From JAJZIH01 sp021785265 (GTDB lineage Bacteria > Pseudomonadota > Gammaproteobacteria > JAKAQQ01): DNA of 53,134 nt. Positions within the stretch are counted from its first letter, which is position 1. Every line of letters begins with the position of its first letter. The notes below the pieces were generated by a model. The model saw only the letters and a list, made by a program, of their open reading frames with translations, was not told the origin of the DNA and searched no databases. Below are positions 17,321-26,278 of this stretch, one piece after another. The stretch is taken from the NCBI GenBank assembly GCA_027338645.1, contig DAHWSH010000031.1, positions 1-53,134 on the forward strand. Direction: 5' to 3'. The translations under genes were made by a program, and so were the position numbers.

Positions 17321-18556
17321 TCAGTGCTGTGGGGTCGGACGTACCGGAATGGCTTCGAAGGCAACCGTCGCGCCCGTCACGGAATCGATGGCCTGGCCGG
17401 TGATGATCCCGCGATTATTGATGTCCTGTGCATCGACGAGATCGAGGGTCGTGCCGGGCTGGGCCAGGCTGTTGAGATTGGTCATCTCTCCGTCCTGCCA
17501 GAGAAAGGCCTCTTCCGGGGCCGTGCCCCCGAAGGAGAGCCCCACCACCTGTCCACGGTCGTTGATCCCGAGTGCCTCGCTGTACTGATTGCCGGGGAGC
17601 ACCCCCAGGTCACAGGTCCCGGAGGTCATCTGGCCGTTGCATCGAAAGGGTCGGGCCGACCAGTCAAAGGCCTGGAAGTTGGCACCGGCGAAGGTGGGTC
17701 CGTCGCCCGGAAGGTCGGAGAAGCCCACCACGCTCCCGGTATCATTGATGTCCATGGGTGTGTTCCAGTAGGACCCCCCCAGGGTGGGCAGGATCCTGAC
17801 CACGTGGCCACGCGACCAGACCACCATGTGTTCGGCCGTCTCGCCGCCGATCGCGCCGCCGCACAAGCCGGAGATGCCGACGACCTCTCCCCTCTGGTTG
17901 ATGGCCGTGGCGGCACCGTCCAGGTCGCCCGGAGCCGGTGGCAGTTCGTGGGCCTGGTAGTGACTGCCCCGTCCGGTCCACAGGACCGCCTCGAACTGGA
18001 GCACCTGGTTATTGGCATTGCAGGTCGGGTCCTGAACCCGGTCCTCAGCCCAGCCTACGATCTGACCGCGGTTGTTGACGCCGGTGGCAAAGCCGTCATA
18101 GCCACCCAAGGTCGGCAGCGCCGTCATGCGTCCATCCTGCCAGACGAAGCCCCGGCAGATGTCCCCGGTGATCGTGAAAAATACGGCGAGTCCGCAACTC
18201 CAGTCCTCGTGCAGGGGGTCAGGCCGGTTTTCTTCCGCGATTCCGACCACGAGACCGTGGTCGTTTCGGTTCGGCCAGGCCACGGCACTGTTGGGTCCTC
18301 CGAGCGTGCCGAGGGGGGTGACCTGGCCATGGCGCCATAACACCGCCTGCATGACGGTATCGCCGGGCAGGGCCGAAAATCCGGCGATCCAATCCCGGCT
18401 ATTGATGGTCGTGCCCTGGCTCACGGTGCCGCCGAGCGGATTGCCGAGGTTGATGATGCGGTAGACGATCGGGGTCGGGGACTGGCCCCAGCTGCTCCCC
18501 GCCAAAGCGGCGAAAAGAGCGGCCAGGGTCCAGTGAGAAAAGCGCTTCTTGTTCAT
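17321..18556 (-). CDS. secreted HAF-repeat protein
   Basis: A 411-residue exported protein of unknown role. A signal peptide occupies about 1-24 (LAALFAALAGSSWG). The rest is a series of about six repeats of the HAF type, each with a pattern like LGTLGG..S.A..IN..G.VVG and an aromatic A-F-L-W strand (for example GTLGGPNSAVAWPNRNDHGLVVG and LGGYDGFATGVNNRGQIVG), expected to form a beta-propeller or solenoid. Six cysteines lie in the mature chain (three being CGLAV, CRGF and CNANN), suggesting disulfides outside the cytoplasm. It has its own terminator, so it is probably monocistronic. Confidence 0.8.
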   Translation of the reverse strand: MNKKRFSHWTLAALFAALAGSSWGQSPTPIVYRIINLGNPLGGTVSQGTTINSRDWIAGFSALPGDTVMQAVLWRHGQVTPLGTLGGPNSAVAWPNRNDHGLVVGIAEENRPDPLHEDWSCGLAVFFTITGDICRGFVWQDGRMTALPTLGGYDGFATGVNNRGQIVGWAEDRVQDPTCNANNQVLQFEAVLWTGRGSHYQAHELPPAPGDLDGAATAINQRGEVVGISGLCGGAIGGETAEHMVVWSRGHVVRILPTLGGSYWNTPMDINDTGSVVGFSDLPGDGPTFAGANFQAFDWSARPFRCNGQMTSGTCDLGVLPGNQYSEALGINDRGQVVGLSFGGTAPEEAFLWQDGEMTNLNSLAQPGTTLDLVDAQDINNRGIITGQAIDSVTGATVAFEAIPVRPTPQH

Positions 18557-18876
18557 GAGAATCCTCCGAGTCGAGAAGGGACGGGAAGGAGTCTAGGAGG
18601 GCCCACTACTTATTACTCGCCAAAATCAGACCCCATCGACCGGGCCCTGGATCACTAGTCCCGAGGCTGGATGACGATGAAAGAGCATCGGGATGACCCC
18701 GATGGGTCCCGGCATCGGAAAATCGACCCGCTCCCCATGACCAGCCGGCCGAAAGGAATCCGCATGGCTCCGCAATCCTAGTGGCGGGGTGGGAACCCAG
18801 AAGCTGTCCGATAATGGCGAGCCGGGGGAAATTTCTCCGGATACGATTGAGGTCTCGGGATCTGATGGGCCCCTCC
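18557..18876. other. divergent intergenic region, no gene seen
   Basis: This lies between the HAF-repeat gene and the Ada/AlkA gene, which diverge from it. It contains a 7-bp hairpin (CATCGGG at 18686-18692, then CCCGATG) of unknown use. No Ada box can be assigned with confidence. Confidence 0.35.
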
Positions 18877-20418
18877 ATGGAACTTGAAGCGACGATCTGC
18901 GAACAGGCGCGCCTGAGTCGGGATCCACGGTATGACGGCCGTTTTTTCATCGGCGTCACCTCGACGGGCATCTACTGCCGACCCATCTGTCCATCGCCTC
19001 ACGCCAGACGGGAGAACGTGCGTTTCTTCCCTTCCGCCGCCGCCGCCCAGGAGGCCGGGTTCCGGCCCTGTCTCCGGTGCCGGCCGGAGGTGGCACCCGG
19101 AACCTCGGACTGGCGCGGCCCTTCGGAGCTCGTGCGGAATGCACTGCGGCTGATTTCGGAGGGTGCGCTCGATACCGGGAATGTGGAGGGGCTGGCCTCG
19201 CAAGTCGGCATGAGTGCCCGTCACCTGTCCCGCCTGTTCATGCAGCACCTGGGTGCCCGGCCGATCGCCGTGGCCCAGACCCGCCGGCTCCACTTCGCGA
19301 AGCAGTTGATCACCGATACCCACCTGCCGATGAGTCAGGTGGCGCTCGCCGCCGGGTTCGGGAGCCTGCGCCGTTTCAATGCCGCCGTCCAGAAGGCCTA
19401 TCAGCGCACCCCGACCGAGCTCCGCAACGTCGGGCGGGCTGGCATGGTGCAACGCGAGTCGGACGAATACGTTTTTCATCTGGCCTACCGTCCGCCCTAT
19501 GACTGGGACTCCCTTTTGACCTTCCTTACGGCCCGGGCCACACCCGGTATCGAGTCGGTGCAAAACGGCTGGTACCACCGGAGCATCCGCCTGGAGGCCC
19601 ATAACGGCGTGCTTTCCGTGGGCCCGAAACCGGGTTGCCACGCCTTGGAAGTCCGCATCCGTTTCCCGGAACCCTCTCTGCTCATGGAAATCATCTCGCG
19701 TGTCCGGGCCATGTTCGATCTCGCGGCCGATCCCGAGATCATCGCCCGTCACCTGTCCTGCGATCCCCTCCTGGCTCCGCTCGTCCGGCGATTCCCCGGT
19801 CTGCGTGTGCCCGGCGCCTGGGACGGTTTCGAGATGACCGTGCGCGCCATCCTCGGCCAGCAGGTGAGTGTCCGCGGCGCCACGACATTGGCGGGACGCC
19901 TGGCCGGACAGTTCGGCGAGCCCCTTGCCTCATCCCCCATCACGGGCGTGAATCGCTGTTTCCCGGATGCGGCGTCTCTGGCCCAGGCGGAAATCCCGGG
20001 GCTGCCGGATTCGCGACGATGGGCGATCCAGTCCCTGGCGCGTGCCGTGGCGGCTCGCCGGATCGTGTTCGATGCCGCGCTCACGGGCGGAAGCCTCCCC
20101 GAGTGCTTCAAAAACATCAACGGGATCGGCGAGTGGACCACGCAGTACGTGGCCATGCGGGTCTTGAATGATCCGAACGCCTTTCCGGCGGGCGACCGGA
20201 TATTGCGCCGGGCCGCGGGGCAGGGGGTGCTCCTCACGGAGCGGGCGCTTGGCGAACGAGCGCGGCCGTGGATCCCCTGGCGGGCTTACGCCGCGATGTA
20301 TCTCTGGCGGGGAGCGGCCGGACGCAAATCGGGAGAAGGTCTGTCGGGCGGCCGTCTGCGGGCCCCGGCCACGCCTACCAGATTGCCGGGGTCCAGTTTT
20401 CCTCTTTGCCGCCCTTGA
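18877..20418 (+). CDS. Ada (AraC-type)/AlkA fusion, DNA alkylation repair
   Basis: A 513-residue protein joining the Ada phosphotriester domain (Cys34, Cys38, Cys65, Cys68 bind zinc; one is the methyl acceptor), an AraC HTH pair (about 80-180), and an AlkA-type 3-methyladenine glycosylase with HhH (INGIGEWTTQYVAMR) and catalytic Asp in FPAGD. It lacks the Ogt-like O6-methylguanine transferase domain. It would sense methylphosphotriesters and excise alkylated bases. The start at 18877 gives MELEATICEQARLS; ATG 18865 is an alternative. The 3' end overlaps petA by 44 bp; the last 40 residues look non-conserved. Confidence 0.9.
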   Translation: MELEATICEQARLSRDPRYDGRFFIGVTSTGIYCRPICPSPHARRENVRFFPSAAAAQEAGFRPCLRCRPEVAPGTSDWRGPSELVRNALRLISEGALDTGNVEGLASQVGMSARHLSRLFMQHLGARPIAVAQTRRLHFAKQLITDTHLPMSQVALAAGFGSLRRFNAAVQKAYQRTPTELRNVGRAGMVQRESDEYVFHLAYRPPYDWDSLLTFLTARATPGIESVQNGWYHRSIRLEAHNGVLSVGPKPGCHALEVRIRFPEPSLLMEIISRVRAMFDLAADPEIIARHLSCDPLLAPLVRRFPGLRVPGAWDGFEMTVRAILGQQVSVRGATTLAGRLAGQFGEPLASSPITGVNRCFPDAASLAQAEIPGLPDSRRWAIQSLARAVAARRIVFDAALTGGSLPECFKNINGIGEWTTQYVAMRVLNDPNAFPAGDRILRRAAGQGVLLTERALGERARPWIPWRAYAAMYLWRGAAGRKSGEGLSGGRLRAPATPTRLPGSSFPLCRP

Positions 20419-21046
20419 GCGCGCCCACCCGGATCACGGTGGGCTTCAGGTAATAGTAGGGCGGGACCGGCAGGTTGAGCGGGGCGGGAGAGCCCACGAG
20501 GACGCGTCCTGCAAAGTCGTACATGGAGCCATGGCACGGACAGTGGAACCCCCCCTTCCAGGAGGGACCCAACGATCCGCCAGGTTGTGGGACATAGTCT
20601 GGAATGCAACCCAGGTGGGTGCAGATGCCGATCAGGACGAGATATTCCTTCTGGATCGACCGCCAATATTGATAAACCCCGGTGGGCATGCCCGGCGGCT
20701 GCTGGGGCTGCCGGTTGTGCGGGTCCTTGAGGACGGGATCCATGCCGGGGAGGATCGACAGCTGCTCGGAAGTCCGGCGCAGGACCCAGGCCGGCTTGTG
20801 ACGCCAGAGCACCGTGATGAGTTCTGCCGGCTTGATCTTGCTGATGTCGATGTCGACCGGGCTGCCGGCGGCGACCGCCTTGCGGCTCGGGTTCATCGAT
20901 CCGATGAAGGGCACTGCTGCCGAAGCCACGCCCACGGCACCGAGCACCGTGGTTGCGGAAATGAGGAAGCGGCGGCGGCTCTGGTCAACGGCATCCGGGG
21001 CCGTCTCCGGAGCGGCAGCAGGCACGGGCTCGGACGGGTGTTTCAC
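20375..21046 (-). CDS. petA: Rieske iron-sulfur subunit of the bc1 complex
   Basis: A 223-residue subunit that shuttles electrons from the Qo site of cytochrome b to cytochrome c1. A Tat-type N-terminus (SRRRFLISATTVLGAVG) also serves as the membrane anchor. The 2Fe-2S ligands are in C142-T-H144-L-G-C147 and C169-P-C171-H172, with the usual disulfide cysteines. The region 100-130 (Pro/Gln-rich) is longer than in many homologues. It is separated from petB-petC by about 15.6 kb, whereas petA normally precedes them. No second Rieske gene is seen near petBC. Confidence 0.94.
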   Translation of the reverse strand: MKHPSEPVPAAAPETAPDAVDQSRRRFLISATTVLGAVGVASAAVPFIGSMNPSRKAVAAGSPVDIDISKIKPAELITVLWRHKPAWVLRRTSEQLSILPGMDPVLKDPHNRQPQQPPGMPTGVYQYWRSIQKEYLVLIGICTHLGCIPDYVPQPGGSLGPSWKGGFHCPCHGSMYDFAGRVLVGSPAPLNLPVPPYYYLKPTVIRVGALKGGKEENWTPAIW

Positions 21047-21228
21047 GGGGGGTCTCCTGTGGATTCAAGAAGCCGGGGCACTCGGCTCTTTCCAATTATA
21101 AACCGGTGGGGCTCGAGCGATGCCTTTTCGAGGAGGACGACCGGTGGACCGTGGCGAGCCGCGCTATGATCACGGCATGAGCGTGATGGCGTGGATTCAA
21201 CAGGACGGAACCGGAGGAGGCTTCGGTC

Positions 21229-21627
21229 GTGAGTGATCTCAGTTGGCTGATCTGGGGGTCGCTGGGGGCTTTTCTGCTTTATGTGCTGCTCATGTGGGTG
21301 ATGAGCAGCCGTGCGGGGGACGGGATCGTGTTCGTCGGGATTGTGCTGGGGATCCTGATCGGCGTGGGCGATTTGGGCGGGAAGCGGGTCGATGCCTTTC
21401 GGGCTCTTCTGGCCTGGGGGGTGGCCCTGGGTCCGCTCCTCCTCAAGGGTGTGGTCTGGCCGGCGACGGTCGCATTCCAACGGAAAGTGGAGGCCCGGTG
21501 GGCGATTTTTATCGTGAATATCCTGTCCTGGCCAACGGGAATCGTCTGGTTGATCTGCCTGGTCTGGGCGTTTTCGTCACCACCGGGGCGGAGAGGGAGG
21601 AGCACCGGTTCCGGGGTGGGCAACTAA
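21229..21627 (+). CDS. small four-helix membrane protein, unknown
   Basis: A 132-residue hydrophobic protein with about four transmembrane segments (roughly 8-25, 34-50, 60-80, 92-112) and a basic C-terminus. A GTG start follows a strong GGAGGAGG. The last helix pair (IFIVNILSWPTGIVWLICLVWAF) recalls the pattern of superinfection-immunity-like small membrane proteins, but this is weak. The flanking genes are petA (opposite strand) and a GST, giving no functional hint. I do not recognise it with confidence. Confidence 0.55.
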   Translation: MSDLSWLIWGSLGAFLLYVLLMWVMSSRAGDGIVFVGIVLGILIGVGDLGGKRVDAFRALLAWGVALGPLLLKGVVWPATVAFQRKVEARWAIFIVNILSWPTGIVWLICLVWAFSSPPGRRGRSTGSGVGN

Positions 21628-21693
21628 AAGGCGAAGCCGGTTGGGCTGGGAGGGATCGCCTCCCCAGGCTGCTTCTCATGCACTCCGGCCCCC

Positions 21694-22356
21694 TCAGGCC
21701 AGAAGCGAGCGGGTCCGGTTGATCATCTCATCCGCACTCCGGTTCGGGGAAGGGGGTACTCCCATACCGATCTGGACTGCCGGTCGGGAAGCGATCCGCC
21801 CGAGCCACGCCTGAAGCGCATCGAGTCCCTCCATCCGGATCCCGGCCCACTCATGGGAGGCCACCCAGGGATAGGTCGCGATGTCGGCGATCGAGTAGTC
21901 TCCCGCGAGATACGAAGTGGTGGAGAGTCGGCGGTCGAGGACCTCATAGAGTCTCCGGGTCTCGCGCTGGTAACGCTCGATGGCGTAGGGGATCCGTTCC
22001 GGCGCATAGCGGTAAAACACGTTGGCCTGCCCTTGCATGGGTCCGATTCCGGCCATCTGGAAGAAAAGCCACTGAAAGACACGGGAACGTCCGCGGGGAT
22101 CGGCCGGCAGGAGACGACCGGTTTTTTCGGCGAGGTAGGTCAAGATGGCGCCCGATTCGAAAATGACGAAATCCCCTTCTTCCCGGTCCACCAGGGTCGG
22201 GATTCGGCCGTTCGGGTTGAGCGCGAGATAGTCGGGCGTCTTCTGTTCCAGGCGAGCCAGGTCGAGCACGTGGACGGTGTAGGGAAGCCCCAGTTCCTCG
22301 AGGGCGATCGAGACCTTCCGGCCATTCGGGGTAGGGGCAGTGTAGAGGTCGTACAT
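21694..22356 (-). CDS. glutathione S-transferase family protein (YfcG/YghU-like)
   Basis: A 220-residue GST. The N-terminal thioredoxin-like domain starts MYDLYTAPTPNGRKVSIALEELGLPY and has the cis-Pro segment NPNGRIPTLVD and ESGAILTYLAEKTG. The C-terminal helical domain (about 90-205) has SIADIATYPWV, the N-capping box. This pattern is that of disulfide-bond oxidoreductases YfcG/YghU that use two glutathiones. AGGAGT lies 8 bp before the ATG. Probably monocistronic. Confidence 0.88.
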   Translation of the reverse strand: MYDLYTAPTPNGRKVSIALEELGLPYTVHVLDLARLEQKTPDYLALNPNGRIPTLVDREEGDFVIFESGAILTYLAEKTGRLLPADPRGRSRVFQWLFFQMAGIGPMQGQANVFYRYAPERIPYAIERYQRETRRLYEVLDRRLSTTSYLAGDYSIADIATYPWVASHEWAGIRMEGLDALQAWLGRIASRPAVQIGMGVPPSPNRSADEMINRTRSLLA

Positions 22357-22382
22357 CGCGGGGACTCCTGTTCTGATTTCCG

Positions 22383-22551
22383 GTATACCGCCCTCGGGTC
22401 CCTATTCGGAGAAAGCGGATACGGAGTGCGCCATCCTCGATGCTGGGAAAGATTCGCCAGTCACCGGCCCGATACTTCCAGAGTCTCCCCGCTTGGCGCC
22501 TTTGAGGGCTTTGCTAAAGCTTTGGGGACCACCCAAGTATATCGTATCCAT
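22383..22551 (-). pseudogene. RelE-family toxin remnant, frameshifted
   Basis: Minus-strand codons from ATG 22551 read MDTIYLGG, then SKALKGAKRG; after a one-base shift, LWKYRAGDWRIF..IEDGALRIRFLRIG follows. Together these match the core of RelE/ParE-type toxins, with the N-terminal helix region shortened. No antitoxin is adjacent. The 200 bp upstream (22552-22756) hold nothing I recognise. Confidence 0.5.
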
Positions 22552-22756
22552 CAAGACGGTACTTCCTGAAGGGGCCCACCCAATCCAGATCCCCCACATC
22601 CTTTCCACTTGTGCCGCTTGGATCGGCAACAACGGCTAACCTCGGTTGCGTTTGGTTGGCCCTTGGCGGTTGGCATGAGAGACTTGTCCTTGGCAAACGC
22701 AAACGACGAGCTCCAAAAGCAGGAGGGACAACGCCGATGTGCGAGAGGAGCCTCAG

Positions 22757-23344
22757 CTACGAGCGGACAAAGTCCAGCAGGGGACGAATATCGTGGCCAT
22801 CCGCAGCACGCAACGCCAGAACATAGGCTCGCCGTGTTGCGCCGGCATTGACCAAGTTGAGCCGTCCCCACGAAAAGCGTGGCTGACCCTGGGCCACCAA
22901 AAGCAGGTCGGTCGCCATCCGAGCATGACGACCATTGCCGTTGGGGAAGGGGTGAATCAAAACCAGCCGGTGATGGAATCTGGCCGCGATTTCGTCCAGC
23001 GAATAGGTGTCATGATCGATCCAGTAGCGGCAATCATTTAGAAGGTTTTCTAGATCGACTCCGATGCGATAGGTCGCCACCCCGATGTTGCGCTCGGTTC
23101 GGCGAAACTGTCCGGCCCAACGCCAGACCCGGCCGAACATCCGTTTGTGCAAGGCCTTGAGGTACCGCTCGTCCAGCATGTCCCGTTTGCGCGCAAAGGC
23201 CCACCCTTCCGCTTCCAGGATGTTCGCATGTTCTGCTTCATTGAGTTCACGGTGAAGCGTGATGTAGGACGGGATCAAGCCTTCCCGTTCTTCAGGATTG
23301 AGGGGGGTGGCAAGCTCGTCCGCTTTGAAGAGGGGGTCGGTCAC
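22757..23344 (-). CDS. Fic-domain protein, 'mobile mystery protein B' type
   Basis: A 195-residue Fic protein likely to transfer a nucleotide moiety (AMP or similar) to a target. The Fic loop HPFPNGNGRHAR is present with His, GNGR and the final Arg; Asn replaces the usual Asp/Glu between Pro and Gly, which may alter metal binding. The N-terminus (TDPLFKADELATPLNPEEREGLIP) is the hallmark of mobile mystery protein B. A GTG start at 23344 overlaps the stop of the HTH partner gene (GTGA). The pair is probably a toxin-antitoxin-like mobile module. Confidence 0.8.
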   Translation of the reverse strand: MTDPLFKADELATPLNPEEREGLIPSYITLHRELNEAEHANILEAEGWAFARKRDMLDERYLKALHKRMFGRVWRWAGQFRRTERNIGVATYRIGVDLENLLNDCRYWIDHDTYSLDEIAARFHHRLVLIHPFPNGNGRHARMATDLLLVAQGQPRFSWGRLNLVNAGATRRAYVLALRAADGHDIRPLLDFVRS

Positions 23345-23811
23345 GCGTCTTCCTCCCACAGATCGGATCCCGCCTTCTCGAGAATCTGCTGGACGAGGAG
23401 CTCGAGCTGCACGTGCTCATCATCGAGCTCAATACGCTGGGCTTCGAGGGACATGGTATGGCTTGTCGCGGCAAGCCGCTTCCGGGCGAGATGGAGTGCA
23501 CGTTCTTCGATCAAATCCTCGAGAGGCTGCCTGGGTACCAGCACATAGACGAGACGGCAATCCAGCGCACGAGCCGCCCGTTCGAGGCTTGCGAGGGTAA
23601 TCACTCCCCTGGCTTCGGCTTGCTCCAGGATGACCGCACGGGGCTGGCTCACGCCCAGGCGTCGAGCGAGTTGGGCGGTGGTCATGCCCAATGCCTCCCG
23701 GATCGCCTTGATCCATCCGCGTGGCGGGCGAGTCAGGGAGTCGCAGTTCCCGAGGATGTTCAGGCGTTTGTCAAGTTGGCGGCGGGCCGATGAACGGTCT
23801 GATGGGCGCAT
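23341..23811 (-). CDS. HTH protein, 'mobile mystery protein A' type
   Basis: A 156-residue XRE-like DNA-binding protein. The HTH lies at about 34-65 (GMTTAQLARRLGVSQPRAVILEQAEARGVITLASLERAARAL). The C-terminal half is helical and acidic. It is cotranscribed with, and overlaps, the Fic gene; this A/B pair recurs on plasmids and islands. By analogy with Fic-antitoxin pairs it may repress the operon and restrain the Fic protein, but this family is not well characterised. Confidence 0.78.
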   Translation of the reverse strand: MRPSDRSSARRQLDKRLNILGNCDSLTRPPRGWIKAIREALGMTTAQLARRLGVSQPRAVILEQAEARGVITLASLERAARALDCRLVYVLVPRQPLEDLIEERALHLARKRLAATSHTMSLEAQRIELDDEHVQLELLVQQILEKAGSDLWEEDA

Positions 23812-24251
23812 GGGGGCACTCTCGAGCCATGAAGACAGGCCAAAAGAATAACATAAATACTATTTAATATAAATATATTTATAGGCTATATATTATTATA
23901 TCTTTGATAATGGAATGTGTGGAAAAAATAGAGACCAACCACTTAGTCACCTGGTTCAGGTTTCGCGCTTCAGCCAGAAAAAATCCAGGGTTTGACTTAT
24001 CCGACAAGAGTCTCAGATGCCGTTAGGGTTTGAGGCAGCCGATAGTACCTTGTGGCTCGGCATATCAAAATTGTCATCAAGTACAAAAAAGCGGTGCGTA
24101 ATCGGCATGTAAAAATCTCGGTGGTCCAATCCTTGTTTGGTCGCTCAATCGCAACGTCGTCACCACAGATACGGGCAGATCCTCGAAGCAGTTTCCAAAG
24201 ACTTCTTTCCCATCCCTCAGATCTGATTCCCCAGAACCTCGGTTTTGCACT
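23812..24251. other. AT-rich intergenic island
   Basis: About 23850-23925 is strikingly AT-rich (runs such as aatatatttatag and tatattattatatc), unlike the GC-rich surroundings. It probably carries the promoter of the HTH/Fic pair and may be foreign DNA. The remainder up to trpA holds no convincing gene or terminator. Confidence 0.4.
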
Positions 24252-25070
24252 TCATCTTTGAGACGCCCGGGCATGAATCCCATCCGGCTGCCTTCGGGTC
24301 GCGAGGGCCAGGGCATGGAGATGGGATTGAAGTCGTTCGGGATCACGGGACTGCTCGATCAGGCTGGATCCCACGATCACGCCACGGGCCCCCTGGGCCA
24401 GGGCAGCCTGCACGTCCCCCGGTGAGGAGATGCCGAATCCCACGAGTCCTGGCGGTGCGCCGAGAGCGCTCAGCTTCTCGAAGAGCGTGGCCTGGGGTCG
24501 GCCGGCCTGCTTTTCCGTTCCCGTGACCCCGCTCCGACTCACGACGTAGGTATAGCCGGAACCGAGTTTCGCAATCCGGGCCAGGGTCGCCTCCGGTGCG
24601 TTGGGGGGGGCGATCAGGATCGATGCAAGGCCGCATCTTCGGGCCGCGTCCACGAAGGGCTGGGCTTCCTCCGACGGCACGTCCGGGACGAGAACCGAAT
24701 CCGCTCCAGCGGCCTGGATCCGCCGGTAGAAGTGATCCAGTCCCGGCTGGTAGACCAGGTTGGCGTAGACCAGAAGTCCGATCGGGAGCTCCGGATGGCG
24801 GGTGCGGAGCTGACCCACGATGGCGAGCCCCGAGTTGAGCCGGGCGCCGGCGGTGAGCGCTTCGTGGCTCGCGGTCTGGATCACCGGACCGTCCGCGATG
24901 GGATCGGAAAAAGGCAGGCCAAGCTCGAGCGCATCGGCGTGGGGGAGGAGGGCCTCGATCCACTCGAGCGAGCGCTCCGGAGTCGGATAACCCAGGATGG
25001 CAAAGGGCACGAGCGCTCCGCGGCGCTCGCGGTCGAGGCGCTCAAAGAGGGCGGAATAGCGGTTCATCAC
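24252..25070 (-). CDS. trpA: tryptophan synthase alpha subunit
   Basis: A 272-residue TIM-barrel enzyme cleaving indole-3-glycerol phosphate to indole and glyceraldehyde 3-phosphate. The catalytic Glu is in LELGLPFSDP and the Asp in FSDPIADGPVIQ; the phosphate loop is GFGISSPGDV. It is last in the aromatic operon and its ATG overlaps the trpB stop by 4 bp, which fits the 1:1 tunnel-linked complex. No clear terminator follows. Confidence 0.96.
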   Translation of the reverse strand: MMNRYSALFERLDRERRGALVPFAILGYPTPERSLEWIEALLPHADALELGLPFSDPIADGPVIQTASHEALTAGARLNSGLAIVGQLRTRHPELPIGLLVYANLVYQPGLDHFYRRIQAAGADSVLVPDVPSEEAQPFVDAARRCGLASILIAPPNAPEATLARIAKLGSGYTYVVSRSGVTGTEKQAGRPQATLFEKLSALGAPPGLVGFGISSPGDVQAALAQGARGVIVGSSLIEQSRDPERLQSHLHALALATRRQPDGIHARASQR

Positions 25071-26278
25071 GACACCCTCTCGATCAGGGACTGCACATGG
25101 GCGAGGTCCTTGTCTCCCCGCCCCGACAGGTTGACCAGGAGGCGGGCGGGCTTCGGCTGACTGCGGGCGAGCGTTTCGCAGTAGGCCAGGGCATGAGCCG
25201 ATTCGAGAGCGGGAATGATCCCCTCATCGCGCGCGAGCCGGCGGAAGGCGGCGAGGGCCTCGTCGTCGGTCGCCGATTCGTAGCGGACGCGCCCGGTCTC
25301 GTGGAGGTAGACGTGCTCGGGACCGACGCCCGGGTAATCCAGGCCGGCCGAGACACTGTGGGATTCCAGGATCTGGCCTTCCGGGTCGGTCAGGATCCGG
25401 GTTTCGGCGCCATGGAGGATGCCCGCCTGTCCGCGGCTGATCGTGGCACCATGACGTCCGCTCGCAAGCCCTTCTCCCCCGGCCTCGACGCCGACGAGGG
25501 CGACCTCGCGATCGGCGAGGAACGCCCGGAAGATCCCCAAGGCGTTCGAGCCGCCGCCGATGCAGGCCACGACCTGGTCCGGCAAAGCTCCGCCGGTTTG
25601 TTCGAGAAACTGGGCCCGGGCCTCGTCCCCGATGATGCGCTGGAACTCGCCCACCAGCGTTGGGAAAGGGTGCGGACCGGCGACCGTTCCCACGAGATAG
25701 TGGGTGTTTCCGTAGCTCGCGGCCCAGTCCCGCAGGGCCTCGTTCATCGCGTCTTTGAGGGTGGCACTGCCGGCCGTGACCGGCGTCACTTGGGCGCCGA
25801 AGAGTTTCATGCGGAAGACATTGGGTGCCTGACGAGCGCAGTCGGCGGAGCCCATGTAGATCTGGACCGGAATCCGGAACAAGGCACCGGCCAGGGCGAC
25901 CGCGACCCCATGCTGCCCGGCACCGGTCTCGGCAATGACCCGGGTCTTGCCCATCCGGCGGGCCAAAAGCATCTGGGCCAGAACCTGGTTGGTCTTGTGC
26001 GCACCGCCGTGCAGGAGATCCTCGCGCTTGAGATAGATTTCGAGTCCTGAGCCGGCCAGGAAGTTGCGGCAGCGGGTGAGCGGGGTCGGCCGGCCGGCAA
26101 AGTTCGTGAGGAGGTCCTTGAGTTCGGCTTGGAAGGCAGGATCGGTGCGGGCGCGCTGGAAGGCCTGATCGAGCTCGTCCAGTGCCGGAACCAGGATTTC
26201 AGGGACGTAACGCCCACCCCAGCGGCCGAAGCGGCCGGGAGCCGGAGCGGGCGTGGCAGGAGAGATCGTGGGGGTCAT
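25067..26278 (-). CDS. trpB: tryptophan synthase beta subunit
   Basis: A 403-residue PLP enzyme joining indole and serine. The start region GRFGRWGGRYVPEIL is typical; the PLP lysine is in EDLLHGGAHKTNQ and the phosphate loop is CIGGGSNALG. The monovalent-cation/communication elements (AETGAGQHGVA) are intact. This is the TrpB1 form that pairs with TrpA. It overlaps trpC-F and trpA by 4 bp each. Confidence 0.97.
   Translation of the reverse strand: MTPTISPATPAPAPGRFGRWGGRYVPEILVPALDELDQAFQRARTDPAFQAELKDLLTNFAGRPTPLTRCRNFLAGSGLEIYLKREDLLHGGAHKTNQVLAQMLLARRMGKTRVIAETGAGQHGVAVALAGALFRIPVQIYMGSADCARQAPNVFRMKLFGAQVTPVTAGSATLKDAMNEALRDWAASYGNTHYLVGTVAGPHPFPTLVGEFQRIIGDEARAQFLEQTGGALPDQVVACIGGGSNALGIFRAFLADREVALVGVEAGGEGLASGRHGATISRGQAGILHGAETRILTDPEGQILESHSVSAGLDYPGVGPEHVYLHETGRVRYESATDDEALAAFRRLARDEGIIPALESAHALAYCETLARSQPKPARLLVNLSGRGDKDLAHVQSLIERVS

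Noticed and set aside
17341..18340. Long plus-strand frame opposite the HAF-repeat gene
   Set aside because: It is the antisense of a well-supported repeat protein with a signal peptide and a terminator; the plus frame has no domain similarity.
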